From Macrothele yani (lineage: Eukaryota > Arthropoda > Arachnida > Araneae > Macrothelidae), in NCBI GenBank assembly GCA_039090855.1, contig CM077007.1, positions 14,247,515 through 14,311,514 of the forward strand: a DNA stretch of 64,000 bases. The letters run 5' to 3'. Below the pieces are notes generated by a model. That model was not told the DNA's origin, did not search any database, and was given only the letters and a program-made list of their open reading frames with translations. How positions within the stretch are numbered: position 1 is the stretch's first letter; each line of letters starts with the position of its first letter. Made by a program: the position numbers and the translations under genes. This document shows, one piece after another, positions 35,889 to 47,082 of the stretch.

Positions 35889-36967
35889 GGTTTAATGGCA
35901 TATTATATTGCCAACTTGAGGGCTCCCCTTTGTTGGCTGAACTTCTTCAAGACATAGAAAGCCACATCTTGGACTTTTGTCAGGTTACACCTTTATTATA
36001 CATTCGGTATGTTGACGATCTCTTGGTCTTTTGGCCTTTGTCAGCTCAAAATTTGTTCTCTTTTGCAACTATGTTGTCGTCTGTTTATCCTTCTATATCC
36101 TTTACCGTGGAGGTTGAATGTGACAATTCACTTCCGTTTTTAGACTTCTAACTTCGTAGGAACCCCACTTCCCAGTACCCGAGTTATTCGGTATACAGAA
36201 AGCCTTCCTCTATACCTATCTTGATACCATGTGCTTCTGCCCACCCGACTAGATATCCCCCTATACTTTCTTATTCGTCGAGCATTTACCCACTCCTCTT
36301 GTGTAGCCTTCCGTGAGGAGGAACTTCAAAAGATATAAACCATTGCTTATGAGCACAGATTTTTCATGTTCAGATGTCCATAGAATCTACAGTAAAATCC
36401 AGAATTCAACATTTTTTACCCTGACATGTGAACGAAGGGATGTCAAATATGTTGGATTGATGACTTACGTCCCTCATGTAAATGGTAATTTATTGAACAT
36501 GTCACAGCCACAGTGTCGGTTTTGGGTTAAAAACATCGAACATTTATTCCCAGATTAAAAATGATTGGGACCATGTTGAATTGTTGGACAAATGCAGCAT
36601 CTATTCCATTACTATGAAATATGTCGATCCTCAAGACAAGGACCTTGTATATATCGGCTCAACCCTACGGAGACTGCAAACAAGAATTAAGGAACACCAA
36701 TACAGCGTAAAAAATGGCTTATCATTGACTGCTTTAGCCAGGCTTTCTTCAGCTGGTACACATTATCCATCTTGGACAGACGTCTCCATTCTATCTACCT
36801 CTACAACGAGAGAAACAGTGCTCTTTACAGAGAGTTTCCACATTTTGCATCGAGTGGACACTTGTTGCAATGATGAAGTACCCAGCTATATTTCCCAGGC
36901 CTGGAAAACTTTACTGTCCTCGATTCCGGTTCCTTCTTCTAACATTGCAGACTCTGTCCATCATTAA
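35889..36967 (+). pseudogene. PLE2 RT fragment and GIY-YIG endonuclease, broken
   Basis: Starts mid-RT with FNGILYCQLEGSPL (motif B'). After a frameshift come LLAELLQDIESHILDFCQVT, LLYIRYVDDLLVFWPL (catalytic YVDD intact) and FTVEVECDNSLPFLDF, a strong PLE signature. Further shifts and stops follow; THSSCVAFREEELQKI-like text survives near 36300. 36581-36967 is open and gives the GIY-YIG part: CSIYSITMKY, LVYIGSTLRRLQTRIKEHQY, and a late ETVLFTESFHILHR stretch with the likely catalytic Glu. Not functional. Confidence 0.83.
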
Positions 36968-37095
36968 TGGAACTCTATAGGCCTTTATTTTCTCATATTA
37001 CGTTAAAGCAAGTGTACGTTCTGGAATTTATTTCCTCATTGAGAACGTTTGGCAACGGCACCCTTATATGAATGTGTTTCTGGAACTCCAACTTG

Positions 37096-37133
37096 ATCTT
37101 TCATCTGATGATGTGCTCATAGCCAGCACGAAA
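37096..37133 (+). ncRNA. hammerhead-like motif at the 3' end of PLE2
   Basis: AUC (37096-37098), six bases, CUGAUGA (37105-37111), an extra U, a 5-bp stem GUGCU/AGCAC, then GAAA (37130-37133). The core boxes are exact. Stem III pairing is not evident. Confidence 0.5.
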
Positions 37134-37542
37134 GTAATCATGTTTTTTTAACCATGTAAATATATTTTAACTTGTGTGTGTTTTTAGTTATTAAAGTTTG
37201 CCTATAACTGGAACCATTCAGCAAGTTTGAACATCGTACATTAACAGCAAGTTTCTTACCCTGAGTAGTATTTGTGGCACGAAAATCTTGTTTATTAAAA
37301 AAAATGATGTAACATAATATTAAAAAAAAATGTTAGGATATAAGATTATTAGTTTCATGAATTAACTACGATCAGCTATCGAACAGATATTTATAAGTAC
37401 GAAGGGAAAAGAAGGCTATTAGGTCATCTGATAGATGGCGCCACTGCGCCCAAATGGCAAAGAACGGGAATGAGACGATGTCGCGCACGCACTGGAACAT
37501 TTGCTGCATTTTGTGGGTGGTGACCGGTGGTTCATCTGTTGC

Positions 37543-37579
37543 GTCCACTCCTTGAGAATGGCCTGGGCTGAGGCTGAAA
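37543..37579 (+). ncRNA. hammerhead-like motif in the PLE1 3' UTR (degenerate)
   Basis: GUC (37543-37545), CUUGAGAA in place of CUGANGA, then UG, a 4-bp stem GCCU/AGGC, U and GAAA (37576-37579). The layout is the same as in the other PLEs but the core is imperfect. Confidence 0.38.
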
Positions 37580-38098
37580 GTGCTAGGATAGTATGCTTAT
37601 TTCTGAGTGGGGAGAGGTCCACGATTGTCGAGTACAGTGGTTGTGTCAGGTTTGTTATAATTGGGTACCGGTGTGCATTTGTAAATAATTATGGGTTACA
37701 GTTTTTTTAACTTTGACGTTTTAGGAAATGTGTAATACAAGTTTTATTGATTGAAGTTTTAATTAGATATTAGTTTTTTAGGAGTTCAATTATGTATACT
37801 TGTGGTTGATTATTTGAATCCGCATTTGGTCATTGGGAAAAAAGAGGAGGGGAACAAAGTTTGCGTGAGTTGAAAAAGATTTTTTTTATTTATTTATTTT
37901 TTTTTTTTTTTGGCGGCCTTGAACTACGATGTAACTAAGAAAAATATGTGTTGGAAATGTAGAGACAAAAACCCCCTAGAAGATTTTAGGAATAAAGATG
38001 AGTAACCTCAAAATATAGATTATGTCTAAAAAGCACGTGAATAATTAAGTAGCTAGATGACATTTGCAATGCTGTATGAATATATAGTGTTCTATCAC

Positions 38099-38945
38099 GT
38101 TCAGATCTGGGGACTTGGGTGGGAAAGGCAACACCCCAAACTCAGATGAATGCTCCTCTAACCAAAATGTGGTGTTCCGACACTTGCGTGGAGGTGCACT
38201 GTCCTGTTGGAACAGGCCCAACCCATCAGCATGAACGGGTACACCTTGTCAGAAAGGATGCGCACATAGCGTTGGCCAGTCACAGACGTTTGTAGATGTA
38301 CCAGGGGTCCCAGTGAAATCCAGCTAAACACAACCCATACCATTACGGACTCCCCCCCCCACCACCACCACCACCAGCTGGTACAGTTCCCTGTTGACAG
38401 GCAGAATCCATGGCTTCATGGGGTTTGCACCACACACGAATCCTTCCATCTGCCCGATACAGTTGAAAACACGACTCGTCAGACCAGGCTACTTGTTTCC
38501 AGTCATCAAGTGTCCAGTGGTGGTGTTGCCGTGCCCAAGCGAGGCGCATAGTTCTGTGTCGTGCACCCATCAAGGGGACTTGAGTTGGGCATCGGCTCCC
38601 AAAGCCCATATCATGCAGGGTATGTTGGACAGTCCGGACACTGATTCTTGTTGAGGCTCCAGCATTGAATTCCGATGATACCTGCGAGAGTGTTGCACGC
38701 CTATCGCGTGAAACGATTCTTGACAGCCGACGATGGTCACGTTCACCCAATGTTTTTTTACGGCCACATTGGTATCGTAGGTTAGAGGTTTTGCAGGAAT
38801 TCTTGTAGTCACGGTACACCTTTGTAATGGTCGTCCGTGAAAATCTGAACTTCGTTTCTACCTCTGAAATACTTTAAAAGCCCATCTCAGGAACGCCAGC
38901 TATGACACCGTGTTGAGAATCGCTTAAATTGTTATTACTTGTCAT
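38099..38945 (-). pseudogene. Tc1-like transposase, N-terminal and central part (rest at 34292-34480)
   Basis: The ATG at 38945 starts MTSNNNLSDSQHGVIAGVPE; a stop follows soon after. 38819-38343 is open, with GERDHRRLSRIVSRDRRATL and the first catalytic Asp in VAWSDESCFQLYRADGRI. A run of Gly codons at 38343-38375 comes from a degenerate C-rich tract. VMVWVVFSWISLGPLVHLQT follows at 38340-38270. The protein then runs into the PLE insertion. The C-terminal codons, NVIEHIWDAMQCAIKHTN with the catalytic Glu and the final WGPTKY, lie at 34480-34292 on the other side of the PLEs. Broken by the insertion and by stops. Confidence 0.87.
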
Positions 38946-39094
38946 TCTCATGCCAAAAACAGCTCTGACAGCTGGCAAGGATGTCTATCGCTTTATATAC
39001 GCACTGGCGGATGCAACCGAGTATGCGCATAGGTAACGTTGCTATGTATTGTGCATAAGCTCGTCTGTACCAGTTTTTCTGGCACTTCAGTGTA

Positions 39095-39426
39095 CATGAC
39101 AACTGTCTTTTTCTTGTACATAGTAAGAAATTCTATCCCAAACTTTATTTTTAAATTCAGTTGCCTGGATCGGGCAACTAGAAATTTTATTTACCTGCCC
39201 CAGGCCAATAATTTACATGCCCCGGCATCTCAGGCAAGGTATTTTTCAAGCCTTGGGCAAGAAGTTGTTCACACAGAATTTCTACAGGAAGGAGAGACAG
39301 TTACCTCTGAATTTTACAGAAGAGTGAGACAGACCTTTGAAAAGCATTTGGGCATTTGGCATATTATGCTAGACATGGCTAAGTCAGGGTTTGTTTCATG
39401 ACAATATGCTTGCATATAATATGATA
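39095..39426. other. no recognisable gene
   Basis: Short spacer. A phrase near 39160-39260 (gcctggatcgggcaa / cctgccccaggc / atctcaggcaagg) is GC-richer than its surroundings but I cannot assign it. Confidence 0.4.
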
Positions 39427-39581
39427 GATGCCAACCTCTAAAAATAGTTTTCAGTAACCAACATGTTCATTTTTCAGTAACAATTTTTTTTTTGTCAGTA
39501 ATTTTCAGTAATCCAGTCTACAGCGGCAAATTTGGGTATTTAACACTGCAACAAATTTTAATCTGTCAGAACTATTAACAA

Positions 39582-39613
<32 letters not shown>

Positions 39614-42217
39614 AATAAAAATAATTTGCAAGTGGGAAAATTTAAAATACTGTCTACCAGAAAAATATAATAAATTACCTCCAGACATGAAGAAAAATTA
39701 TTCCTTGGAATGTTGGCCAAATTATTATGATAAACTGGCTGTAGTTGCCATTTTGGCCTTCCTTAATTCAATTTGTGAAAACTTCTTCTGATAGCATAGT
39801 TCACTGTGTGCAATGCTATTTATTTTTTCTACTAATAAAGAAGACAGCATATGAGTACTTAAATTAGGTCTGAATTCATTGCATGTTTTTTTTTTCACAA
39901 TACTGAAAATTCTTTCTGTACTTGCATTGCTATGAGGGACTATTAAAATCATTTTCATAATTTTGCTTAATGATTCATACTTCAACTGGCCACTTTCATT
40001 TTTCATTAAAGAAATTCTGTGCCATACTTCATCCATTCTCCCAGAAGTAACAGCACAGTTAAATTTTTCAAACTGGTAGTGAGCAAATTCAGATTCCACC
40101 TTGTAAGATTCTTCTGGTTTCGAAACAGGGAACACATACATTGGACTGATGCAAAAGAAACACTTTGCCTTAATGCTACATCTGCAATTTCAGCATGACT
40201 CAGAAATTCATCATTAAGTGGAATTTTTCTTAAAATGTAATTGCAGCCTGCCTTGTAAAATTCACTTACCTCAGAATAAAAAGTAGCCACTGTGTCTTCA
40301 CTCAAATCTGCAGTTGTGCCTATATAAGATCCCGCTTTTAACCCAATTACGAGATCACAGTTTTCTTTTTGATTTCTCCTTCTTTCAAAATTTCCATTTG
40401 CAAGAGATGTTGCTATCACATCAAATGCCAATGGCTTGATAAATACGTACAAGCAATTCAGATAACAGACTATGAAGTTTTCTTTTTAATACATGCACAA
40501 GCGGAGCTTCCTGCTGCAAGAACACATTAACAGATGTAAATAATGGAAGAGTAGCAAATAAAAAAAGACAAAGTTTAGATGAAGAATTTCCAATCATACT
40601 TGCAAGGTTCTTATACTGTGAATTAGCTTCTTCATTGTCACTAAAATAATGTTCTATAGCCTCTCACTGTTCTAAAATTCTGTCAATGGATTCCAAAAGT
40701 GATAACCAGCGAGTATTGACATGCTTTAGAATTTTGTGTGGTTTAGTACCACAAACAGCTTGACTCAGTTTTAGATTGTGTTTCCTCTTTGAACTTTTCT
40801 CCAAAAAAAAAAAGAACAACTGTATCAGAAACTGCTCAACATTAAATCCTTTCAGTTGAGTAGCAGATTTCTGTGCAGCTAAATTTACTAAATGGCATGA
40901 ACATTGCTGCACTATGATTGCAGGCTGAACCTTCTTTATGTGAGAAACAACACCTTTTACTTGAACGATCATAGTGTTAGCATTGTCACAAGAAAATGAC
41001 ACACAGTTGCTCCACGAGATATTTTTTTTAACAAACTCATTGTTCAAAACGTTGAATATTCTTTCACCTATATTATTACTTGATTCAACCAATGATAACA
41101 AAACAGTTAAATTTTTCCCTATTTTTTCGTCAAAATATGTTATTGTAATGGGATAGTTTATTTGCGTGAGCATCATTACTTCCGTCCGTAGATAGAGAAA
41201 AAGGATTTTTTTTTACTTCAGATACGATGTTACTTGTAGAAACACTGGCCATGTGCTGAATTAGTGCAGTAGCCTTGGTTCTTCCACATAAATATTTTTT
41301 TGCGACCGCTGAATCGGGAAACATGGCTTGAAATAATGGTTTAGCATGGTCAGCAGCTGCTATGGGTAAATTGTGTTCCACAATAAATGAAGTGAACATA
41401 AGTTCTGCATTTATTACACTGTTCTCCTTTGATGCAAACAAATCGCTCACTGACTGAACTTTCAACTCACCGAAAGATTTATGCTTTTTCGATTCTGCGT
41501 GTCTTCGGCAATCATCCTGCCCACCGTGCGCAATACTAAAATCGCATCTACAAATTCTGCAAAACACGTGGTTCACAAACTTTTGATTTCTCAAAACAGG
41601 GCCAATCTCTATTGTAAGTTTCTAGAAAACACTATTTCTTCTTCAACGACGAAGGTTTGTCTAAAGAACGCTTCATTCTAAATAAATGAAAGAAAACAAC
41701 AACAAAAAATTCACAATCGCCTCACCCTTCCGTGATGTAACAGTACGGTAGCACGTGCAGCAGAGAGAACCAAAAAGCATCAAGGACAATAAAGCAGAAG
41801 CGCTGCCAACGAGGAACGAAAGCAACTGCCCTGGTTGCACGCAGGAGACACAAAGTGCATCATGGGAGTTTGGAACGAATGCCTAAGCAGCATCCGCACA
41901 GAGCTAAACTGCATAGTTGCTGCCGGCAGGGAGAGAACCAATGGGATCGGTGTCATGGAATGAAACACTGAGCCAGCATAGTGTGGTTGCTGCTCAATCT
42001 ATGGTAGATAAATTGCCAATTAAGATGCAGAAATCTATAATACACAGAATGTAGCATTTAATTTTTTCACCCCCAGAAGTTGATAAAAATTTGCTTTCTA
42101 TCTCAGAAAATTAAATCAAATGGCGATTTTCTGTAATTTCAGCGGTGTTTCCGTACTTCCGTAACAGCAACCAAAAATCCGTAAAATTACAGAAAATCCG
42201 TACTACTTGGCATCTAT
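39427..42217 (-). mobile_element. hAT-superfamily DNA transposon (second lineage)
   Basis: A minus-strand hAT transposase fills most of the span. Possible short inverted ends are tagatgccaa at 39426-39435 and ttggcatcta near 42207-42217. The 8-base flanks are not clearly identical, so the boundaries are tentative. The element differs in sequence from the hAT at 1-2427. A TAA-type microsatellite (39585-39612) lies within the 3' part. Confidence 0.68.
39725..41676 (-). pseudogene. hAT transposase (BED-like finger to dimerisation domain), frameshifted
   Basis: A start at 41676 (MKRSLDKPSSLKKK) is followed by a stop. The next frame reads CRICRCDFSIAHGGQDDCRR and HAESKKHKSF, a BED-type zinc finger. 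HNLPIAAADHAKPLFQAMFP, then KKYLCGRTKATALI, is a hallmark of this hAT group, and FSLSTDGSND holds the first catalytic Asp. The second frame (41176-40664) includes VSFSCDNANTM, QQCSCHLVNLAAQ and KILKHVNTRWLSLLESIDRI. The last frames (40452-39725) end in LIVPHSNASTERIFSIVKKK, the C-terminal hAT dimerisation motif. At least three frame breaks; many motifs are still legible, so it is moderately old. Confidence 0.85.
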
Positions 42218-42836
42218 GTATGACCATCACCAAGCAGTCTCTCGCATGAAATGACACTGCAGTGCTTTACCATTCATTTCCCATATTGGTCAGATTTGGT
42301 AACTGCTGATCATTTTTTGTTCCCCCAAAGTGAAATCCCTAACAAAAGGGGCATCTTTTCAACTGCATTTCACAGATCAAAACAGCATGACAAGGAAGGT
42401 AGTTAAACAGGGTTCCTCAAGCTCAATTCTCATAACCATGCAGAAACTGTATGGCTATGCAAAGGGGTGTATCAAGTTAGAAGGGATGTACTTTAAATAT
42501 TAAACAGCAATAAAAAAAATTCTTTAAATTACGATTTTTAAAATTGTAGTCCTAAAACTTTTCATTAGTGCATAAAACTTGAAATTTGTGTGTACATGTG
42601 TGTCACTTTAGCATTTCAATTCTACATGTTGGAGCTAAAATTATATGGTTAAGATATGCAACAGGTAATATTAAAATATTTTTTTCTTGTAATTCTACAA
42701 GTGAGCATTCAAATAATCTGTGTCATAATTTAGCGAATAAACAGTATATTACAACGTGTGACTTATTTTGCAATTTGCGAGTGAAAATCTCATCCTCTTT
42801 GTAATTATTTATTTATACTAAAAATGGCAATATATA
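42218..42836. other. no recognisable gene
   Basis: AT-rich spacer before the next Tc1-like element. Nothing recognised. Confidence 0.5.
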
Positions 42837-42838
42837 TA

Positions 42839-44058
42839 CACAGTCGAGTCACATTATAGTGACCACCTCCTACTGTTGACGTCAACAGCACGTAGCCAAT
42901 GAATGAAGGCACATAGCTGGCTTAGAGGGCATATAAGGTGTGCTGTAGGCATTCTGAAAACATATCACTCATTGCTGTCATGGATAAGAGGAGCAATTTA
43001 TCAGATTTGCAAAAAGGAACGATTTTTTTTTAATTATTGGCTTTCGGGCCAAGGGTGGCAGTATTTCTGAAACAGTGCAGTTTGTGAACTGTTCACGTGT
43101 TGCTGTGGTTAAAGTGTATCGTGATTGGAGAAATGGCACCATTGCGAATAAGCGACCTGGAAACAGCTGAGCACCACGTGCCATTGATGTGAGAGGTGAA
43201 CGTCGGCTGCGAAGGTGTGCAAGAACTGATTGACATGCTACAGTGGAGCAACTCACTGGCTAAATGAACCAGGGGCTACCAGAAATGTGTCTAAAACGAC
43301 AGTTCTGTTACCCTACTGCGTATGGGACTCCGATGCAGACAGATGGTCACTGCACCTATGCTAACGAAGGTGTATCAGCAGAAAAGGCTTACATTTGCAC
43401 GGCAGTATCAAAATAGGACCTCCGCTGATTGACAAAGATTGCCTTCTCCGATGAGACATGTTTTCTGCTTCATCGGACAGATGAATGTTGGCGTATAAGG
43501 CGAGAACCATCGGAGGACAAATGCTCTTCAACCATTGCTGGAAGAACACAAGCTGGTGGGGGCAGCATTATGGTCTGGGGAATGTTTTCGTGGCATTCCC
43601 TGGTTCCACTCATACCTGTAGAAGGCACTATGGACTGAATTCATTATGAATACATCCTTGCATACCACGTACACCCATACATACCGATTGTCTTCCCTGG
43701 GGCGGATGGAATCTTCCAGCATGACAATGCGACATTTCACACAGCTAGAAATGTCCGAGAGTAGTTGGAAGAACATGATGAAGACTTCAAATTACTTTCC
43801 TGGGCCTCTAATTTCCCAGACTTGAACCCAATTGAGCATCTGTGGGACCACCTTGATCCTGTTGTTCGCGCTATGGATCCTCCACCACGCACCCTCCAGC
43901 AGCTGTCAGATGCACTGCAGTCAGCATGGCTCTGCATACCTGTGAACACCTTCCATCACCTTATTGAGTCACTCCCAGCCCGTCTAGCTGCTGTTCGCGC
44001 TGCACATGGCAGTTACTCTGAATATAGCTGGTGGTCACAATAATGTGGCTCGACCGTG
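42839..44058 (+). mobile_element. complete Tc1-like DNA transposon (fifth lineage), 1.22 kb
   Basis: The left end cacagtcgagtcacattata (42839) and the right end read inward from 44058, cacggtcgagccacattatt, are inverted repeats; both continue gtgaccacc. TA at 42837-42838 and 44059-44060 flank them. The fragment at 2428-2615 is the same family, so at least two copies lie in this window. Confidence 0.92.
42980..44043 (+). pseudogene. Tc1-like transposase, several stops
   Basis: The ATG at 42980 starts MDKRSNLSDLQKGTIF and breaks at a T-run (43025-43033). The helix-turn-helix and DLETA linker are readable in pieces. Near 43440 a degraded KIAFSDETCFLLHRTDE keeps the first catalytic Asp. GGGSIMVWGMFSWHSLVPLI follows, then QHDNATFHTARNVRE with the second Asp and a stop. 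43765-44043 is open: SNFPDLNPIEHLWDHLDPVV with the catalytic Glu and the C-terminus EYSWWSQ. All three catalytic residues survive although the frame does not. Confidence 0.88.
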
Positions 44059-44060
44059 TA

Positions 44061-44780
44061 TATGCACCATACCGAAAAGCATAACTATCAGACAGTGCCT
44101 TTCTATACAAAATTATTTTGAGGAGCAGGGTGTACAGATGGGTAGCATGACTGTTAGCAGTTACGTACCTGTAACTGAGAGAAATACAATAGTACAAAAT
44201 TTAAACTAATTTTTTTGGAAATTTTTGTTCATGAGCCTTTTCGATAATATAAATAATTCAATTCTTGAGTTTTAAAATTATATATCTACATTATACATTT
44301 TTACTTTCTGTTATAGTGTACATATTTATGTTTCAGACTTAACTTCTGTCATACACAGTTTGATTGAAAAAAGAATAAATTACAAGTTCAAAATGTAACT
44401 TCCATGGTGTCATTCCAGTGAAAGCAATTATGAATACACACATTACTTACATCACAAACATTTAATTGCATGCATGAAAGAGGATTTTGTATTGATGAGC
44501 TATACCTCCCACACAAACTAAAATAAACTCAAGTAAAATGTCTATTCAGCTTTTGAAAAGTTTGATAATTTTTCAAAAACAAAGATCAAAAAGTAATTTC
44601 TTAAAGAAAATTCCAAATCTCAAACAGCCGCACAGCATCACCATGTTTGTTTGTATTTCTTTCCATCAGTAAGAACACAATGCATCAATATATGTTTTTA
44701 CAATATTAAAACTACAGTTGCGGTCATTTACAAAGTATTTAACTTTGTACATAGATTGTTTTTGAATCAAATATTATACT
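44061..44780. other. no recognisable gene
   Basis: AT-rich spacer with no supportable feature. Confidence 0.5.
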
Positions 44781-44806
44781 TATAAAAATGCCAGTAAAGG
44801 AAACTA

Positions 44807-46094
44807 CACTGAAGAGCAATTGAATTAGAGATCGGACAGCTAGAAGAGAAACACAACATAGAATTTATTGACATACACTGAAGAGCAATTGAATTAGAGA
44901 TGCCTGTCTAGTAACGTGTAGCACCACCTTTTGCCCTGATGACGGCGGCGATTTGTCTCGGCATGGACTCGACAAGACACCAGAAGCGTTGGGAAGCCAT
45001 ACGAATCCACGACCCCTGAACAAGCTCCCACAGTTCACGAAGATTTGATGGAGGGGGTCAGAGCCTCGAACATCTCTCTCGATAGCATCCCAAATGTGCT
45101 CGATGGGATTAAGGTCAGGTGACCTAGCTAGCCAAGGAAGCAAGGTCACGTCGGTGGAGTGTTCATCCAACTATTTGGAAACAATTCGGGAGCGATGGCA
45201 CGGTGCACTGTCTTCTTGCAGGATGAGGTCCCCAATGGGATGTTGAAGACGCACAAACAGGAGCAAATGGTCGTCCAGGATATCCCGGTAATGTTGACCT
45301 GTGAAGAACGATGTCACACGTACCAGGGGTTTCATTTCAGTCCACGTAAACAGTACCCAGATGAGAATGCCACTCCCACCAGCTTAAAGAGTACCCTACT
45401 GGCAAGAAGGATCCATCGCTTCATGTGGTTTGCGCCGTACTCGTATCCTGCCATCCGCATGTACCAACATGAATCTCGACTCATCAGCCCAGGCAACATG
45501 TTTCCACATGTCTAGGGTCCAGTGGCGATGTTCCCGCGCCCATGCTAATCTTTGCACCCTGTGATGTGCGGTCAGCAGCGGTACCCTCGTGGGACGGTGG
45601 CTTTTGTACCCCATAGCAAGGAGATGGTTCTGAATGGTGTGGCTGCTTACACGTTTTTGTGCACCAGTGTTAAATTTCCGAGTGATTTCTTACACTGTGG
45701 CCCATCTATCCGCTGTTACAATGCGAGCTAGATGACGATGACCCCGCTCATCCACACGCTGTTGTCCACGGCAGTTGGTCCTTGCAGGGATAGTTTTACC
45801 AGATTCGATGTACTCACGGTGCACCCATGACACAGTGGCTCATGAAAATCCCAGTGCCTGCACGACTTCCGAGATGGAGTGACCCATTTGTCGGGCCCCG
45901 ACAATTTGCCCACGATCAAATGCGCTTAGATCCTTCATCTTACCCATAATGCGTCCGACTCTTACCGATTCCCGTTGCATCACTCCTTATCTTGTCAGAT
46001 CGCTGCATACGTCATGTCGTTTCCGTTTACAGGGCCGCCCACAGCGCCACATTTGCATAACGCCAGCTGTATCTAATTCAATTGCTCTTCAGTG
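44807..46094 (-). mobile_element. Tc1-like DNA transposon (sixth lineage) with duplicated left end
   Basis: The right end at 46094 and the left end at 44807 are inverted repeats (cactgaagagcaattgaatt), flanked by TA at 44805-44806 and 46095-46096. The same terminal sequence occurs again at 44876, 69 bases inside, also preceded by TA. The outer copy is the true boundary, because removing 44807-46094 restores the surrounding MITE. The inner copy sits next to the transposase 3' end. Confidence 0.86.
44909..45947 (-). pseudogene. Tc1-like transposase, nearly complete, a few stops
   Basis: The ATG at 45947 starts MGKMKDLSAFDRGQIVGARQ, the classic start of a large Tc1-like group. Two stops interrupt the DNA-binding domain (after ALGFS and in ATV-stop-EITRKF). 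45614 onward reads GYKSHRPTRVPLLTAHHRVQ and VAWADESRFMLVHADGRIRV, keeping the first Asp. The middle is frameshifted (45400-45170). 45170-44909 gives LPWLARSPDLNPIEHIWDAI with the catalytic Glu. The natural C-terminus, IAAVIRAKGGATRY, is at 44909 in a shifted frame. One of the better preserved Tc1-like copies here. Confidence 0.87.
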
Positions 46095-46304
46095 TATAAT
46101 GGGACCATGGTTTCAGCCACTAGAGCTCTCATTTGCCATCAAATCGTGTATGTTGTTCTGTTCTTGACCAGCTTTTGAATCTCTTATCACAGGGTTGTGG
46201 TCTTGTGCTGCCATCTCCTGGCTGGAATCTTAAATTTTCAGAAGACTTTAAATAGTGGCTGAAACCAAGGCCCCATTACAGTTTCCTTTACTGGCATTTT
46301 TATA

Positions 46305-47050
46305 TGATAATTTTTCATTCAAAAACGATCTATGTACAATGAAATGCCCTTACCCAATTTTTGCTCTGATTTGCTATATAATATTTAACTTTGATGTGTA
46401 CATGTGTAAGAGCAAAACTGAAGGGAAATGACAGAAAATAAAATGTTTTACACCAGAAGTTGAATGCATTAAGCTGTGTAAAGCAAAGCAAAGCAAATAT
46501 GGCTTACTGAAAATATAAGGGAACTCTACCATACTTTGATAAGAAAAATTGCTGAAGAATAACTAGGGTACAAAGGCATAACATTACTTAAGTAATGGAT
46601 ATATACAAGTGACGAAACTCTTAAAAAAAAAATAGGGAATACTGCAACCAAAAATTATGAGGAAAAATTTTAATGCTTCTGGCAGAATTGATTTTCACCA
46701 TATTACAGCAAACTTTACTTAACTATTTTAAGAAAGTTGTTTCCTTTTACTTTCTAATTGTCAATTCTGCTTTTTCATGTACATTAATTTGTACTGTATA
46801 GAAAATGTCTACTTGGCAAACTCATGGGAAAGTGTGTTCACTTTATATAGTACATTTTTCCAAATCTTTTCATGCTGCATAATGCTTCATTGTTACAGTG
46901 TTCTCTACAAAAAAACTAACTGAAAATCTACAGTGTTCAGCTGTATTTCTTATAGAGGCAACATTCCCATCACAGACAAAGCCACACCAGCTGCATGTTT
47001 CCATAAAGAAATAATAATTATCATTGTAAAAAAAACATTATTAAATCATA
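46305..47050. other. no recognisable gene
   Basis: AT-rich spacer before the large PLE composite. Nothing recognised. Confidence 0.5.
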
Positions 47051-47082
47051 CTTAGCAGAGTACATTCAGATTACCTTATATA

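Larger units (their letters stand above)
35764..37257 (+). mobile_element. Penelope-like element PLE2, nested in PLE1, with inverted terminal copy
   Basis: The left 109 bases (35764-35872) are an inverted copy of the right end (37149-37257): both contain gttccagttataggcaaact or its complement. Between them lies a forward 5'-truncated PLE with RT and GIY-YIG remnants. Flanks actcagagta (35754-35763) and accctgagta (37258-37267) match at 8 of 10 bases and are a plausible target duplication. The insertion point is at the end of the PLE1 endonuclease ORF, so part of that basic tail and stop context may have been altered. PLE2 is from a different PLE lineage than PLE1. Confidence 0.8.
34493..38086 (+). 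mobile_element. Penelope-like element PLE1 (5'-truncated), itself interrupted by PLE2
   Basis: The 12 bases gtgttctatcac occur at 34481-34492 and 38087-38098 inside the Tc1-like element, marking a PLE insertion with a 12-bp target duplication. The copy begins within the reverse transcriptase and runs through a GIY-YIG endonuclease to a stop at 35764. Its 3' UTR resumes at 37268 after the nested PLE2 and carries a hammerhead-like motif at 37543-37579. Unlike the other PLE insertions here, it shows no inverted partner copy. Confidence 0.88.
34262..39092 (-). mobile_element. Tc1-like DNA transposon (fourth lineage) split by nested PLEs
   Basis: The left end cactgaagtgccaaaaactg at 34262 and the right end (39092 read inward) cactgaagtgccagaaaaac are inverted repeats. 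They are flanked by TA at 34260-34261 and 39093-39094. The two halves (34262-34492 and 38087-39092) join to about 1.2 kb, the normal size, once the PLE insertion between the gtgttctatcac duplications is removed. It was thus a complete element before being split. Confidence 0.9.
44781..46304. mobile_element. MITE with exact 24-bp terminal repeats, split by a Tc1-like element
   Basis: 44781-44804 and 46281-46304 are perfect inverted copies (24 of 24; both contain tgccagtaaaggaaac or its complement). Inside, 46097-46122 pairs with 46253-46277 (tggtttcagccacta and its complement), extending the foldback. Without the Tc1-like insertion the unit would be only about 235 bases, a non-autonomous foldback or MITE with no coding capacity. 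Confidence 0.82.

Noticed and set aside
35873..35890. Strong 3' splice site (pyrimidine tract and cag) in front of PLE2 coding sequence, suggesting a retained intron
   Set aside because: The tract itself translates in frame into the RT (FRFNGILYCQLEGSPL), so it is coding sequence and the junction of the inverted arm, not an intron end.
38343..38380. Poly-glycine protein segment
   Set aside because: It is a degenerate C-rich tract within a broken Tc1-like transposase, where relatives have only a short GGG.
44876..46094. Inner terminal repeat at 44876 as the true left end of the Tc1-like element
   Set aside because: Only removal from 44807 restores the surrounding MITE with its exact 24-bp ends.
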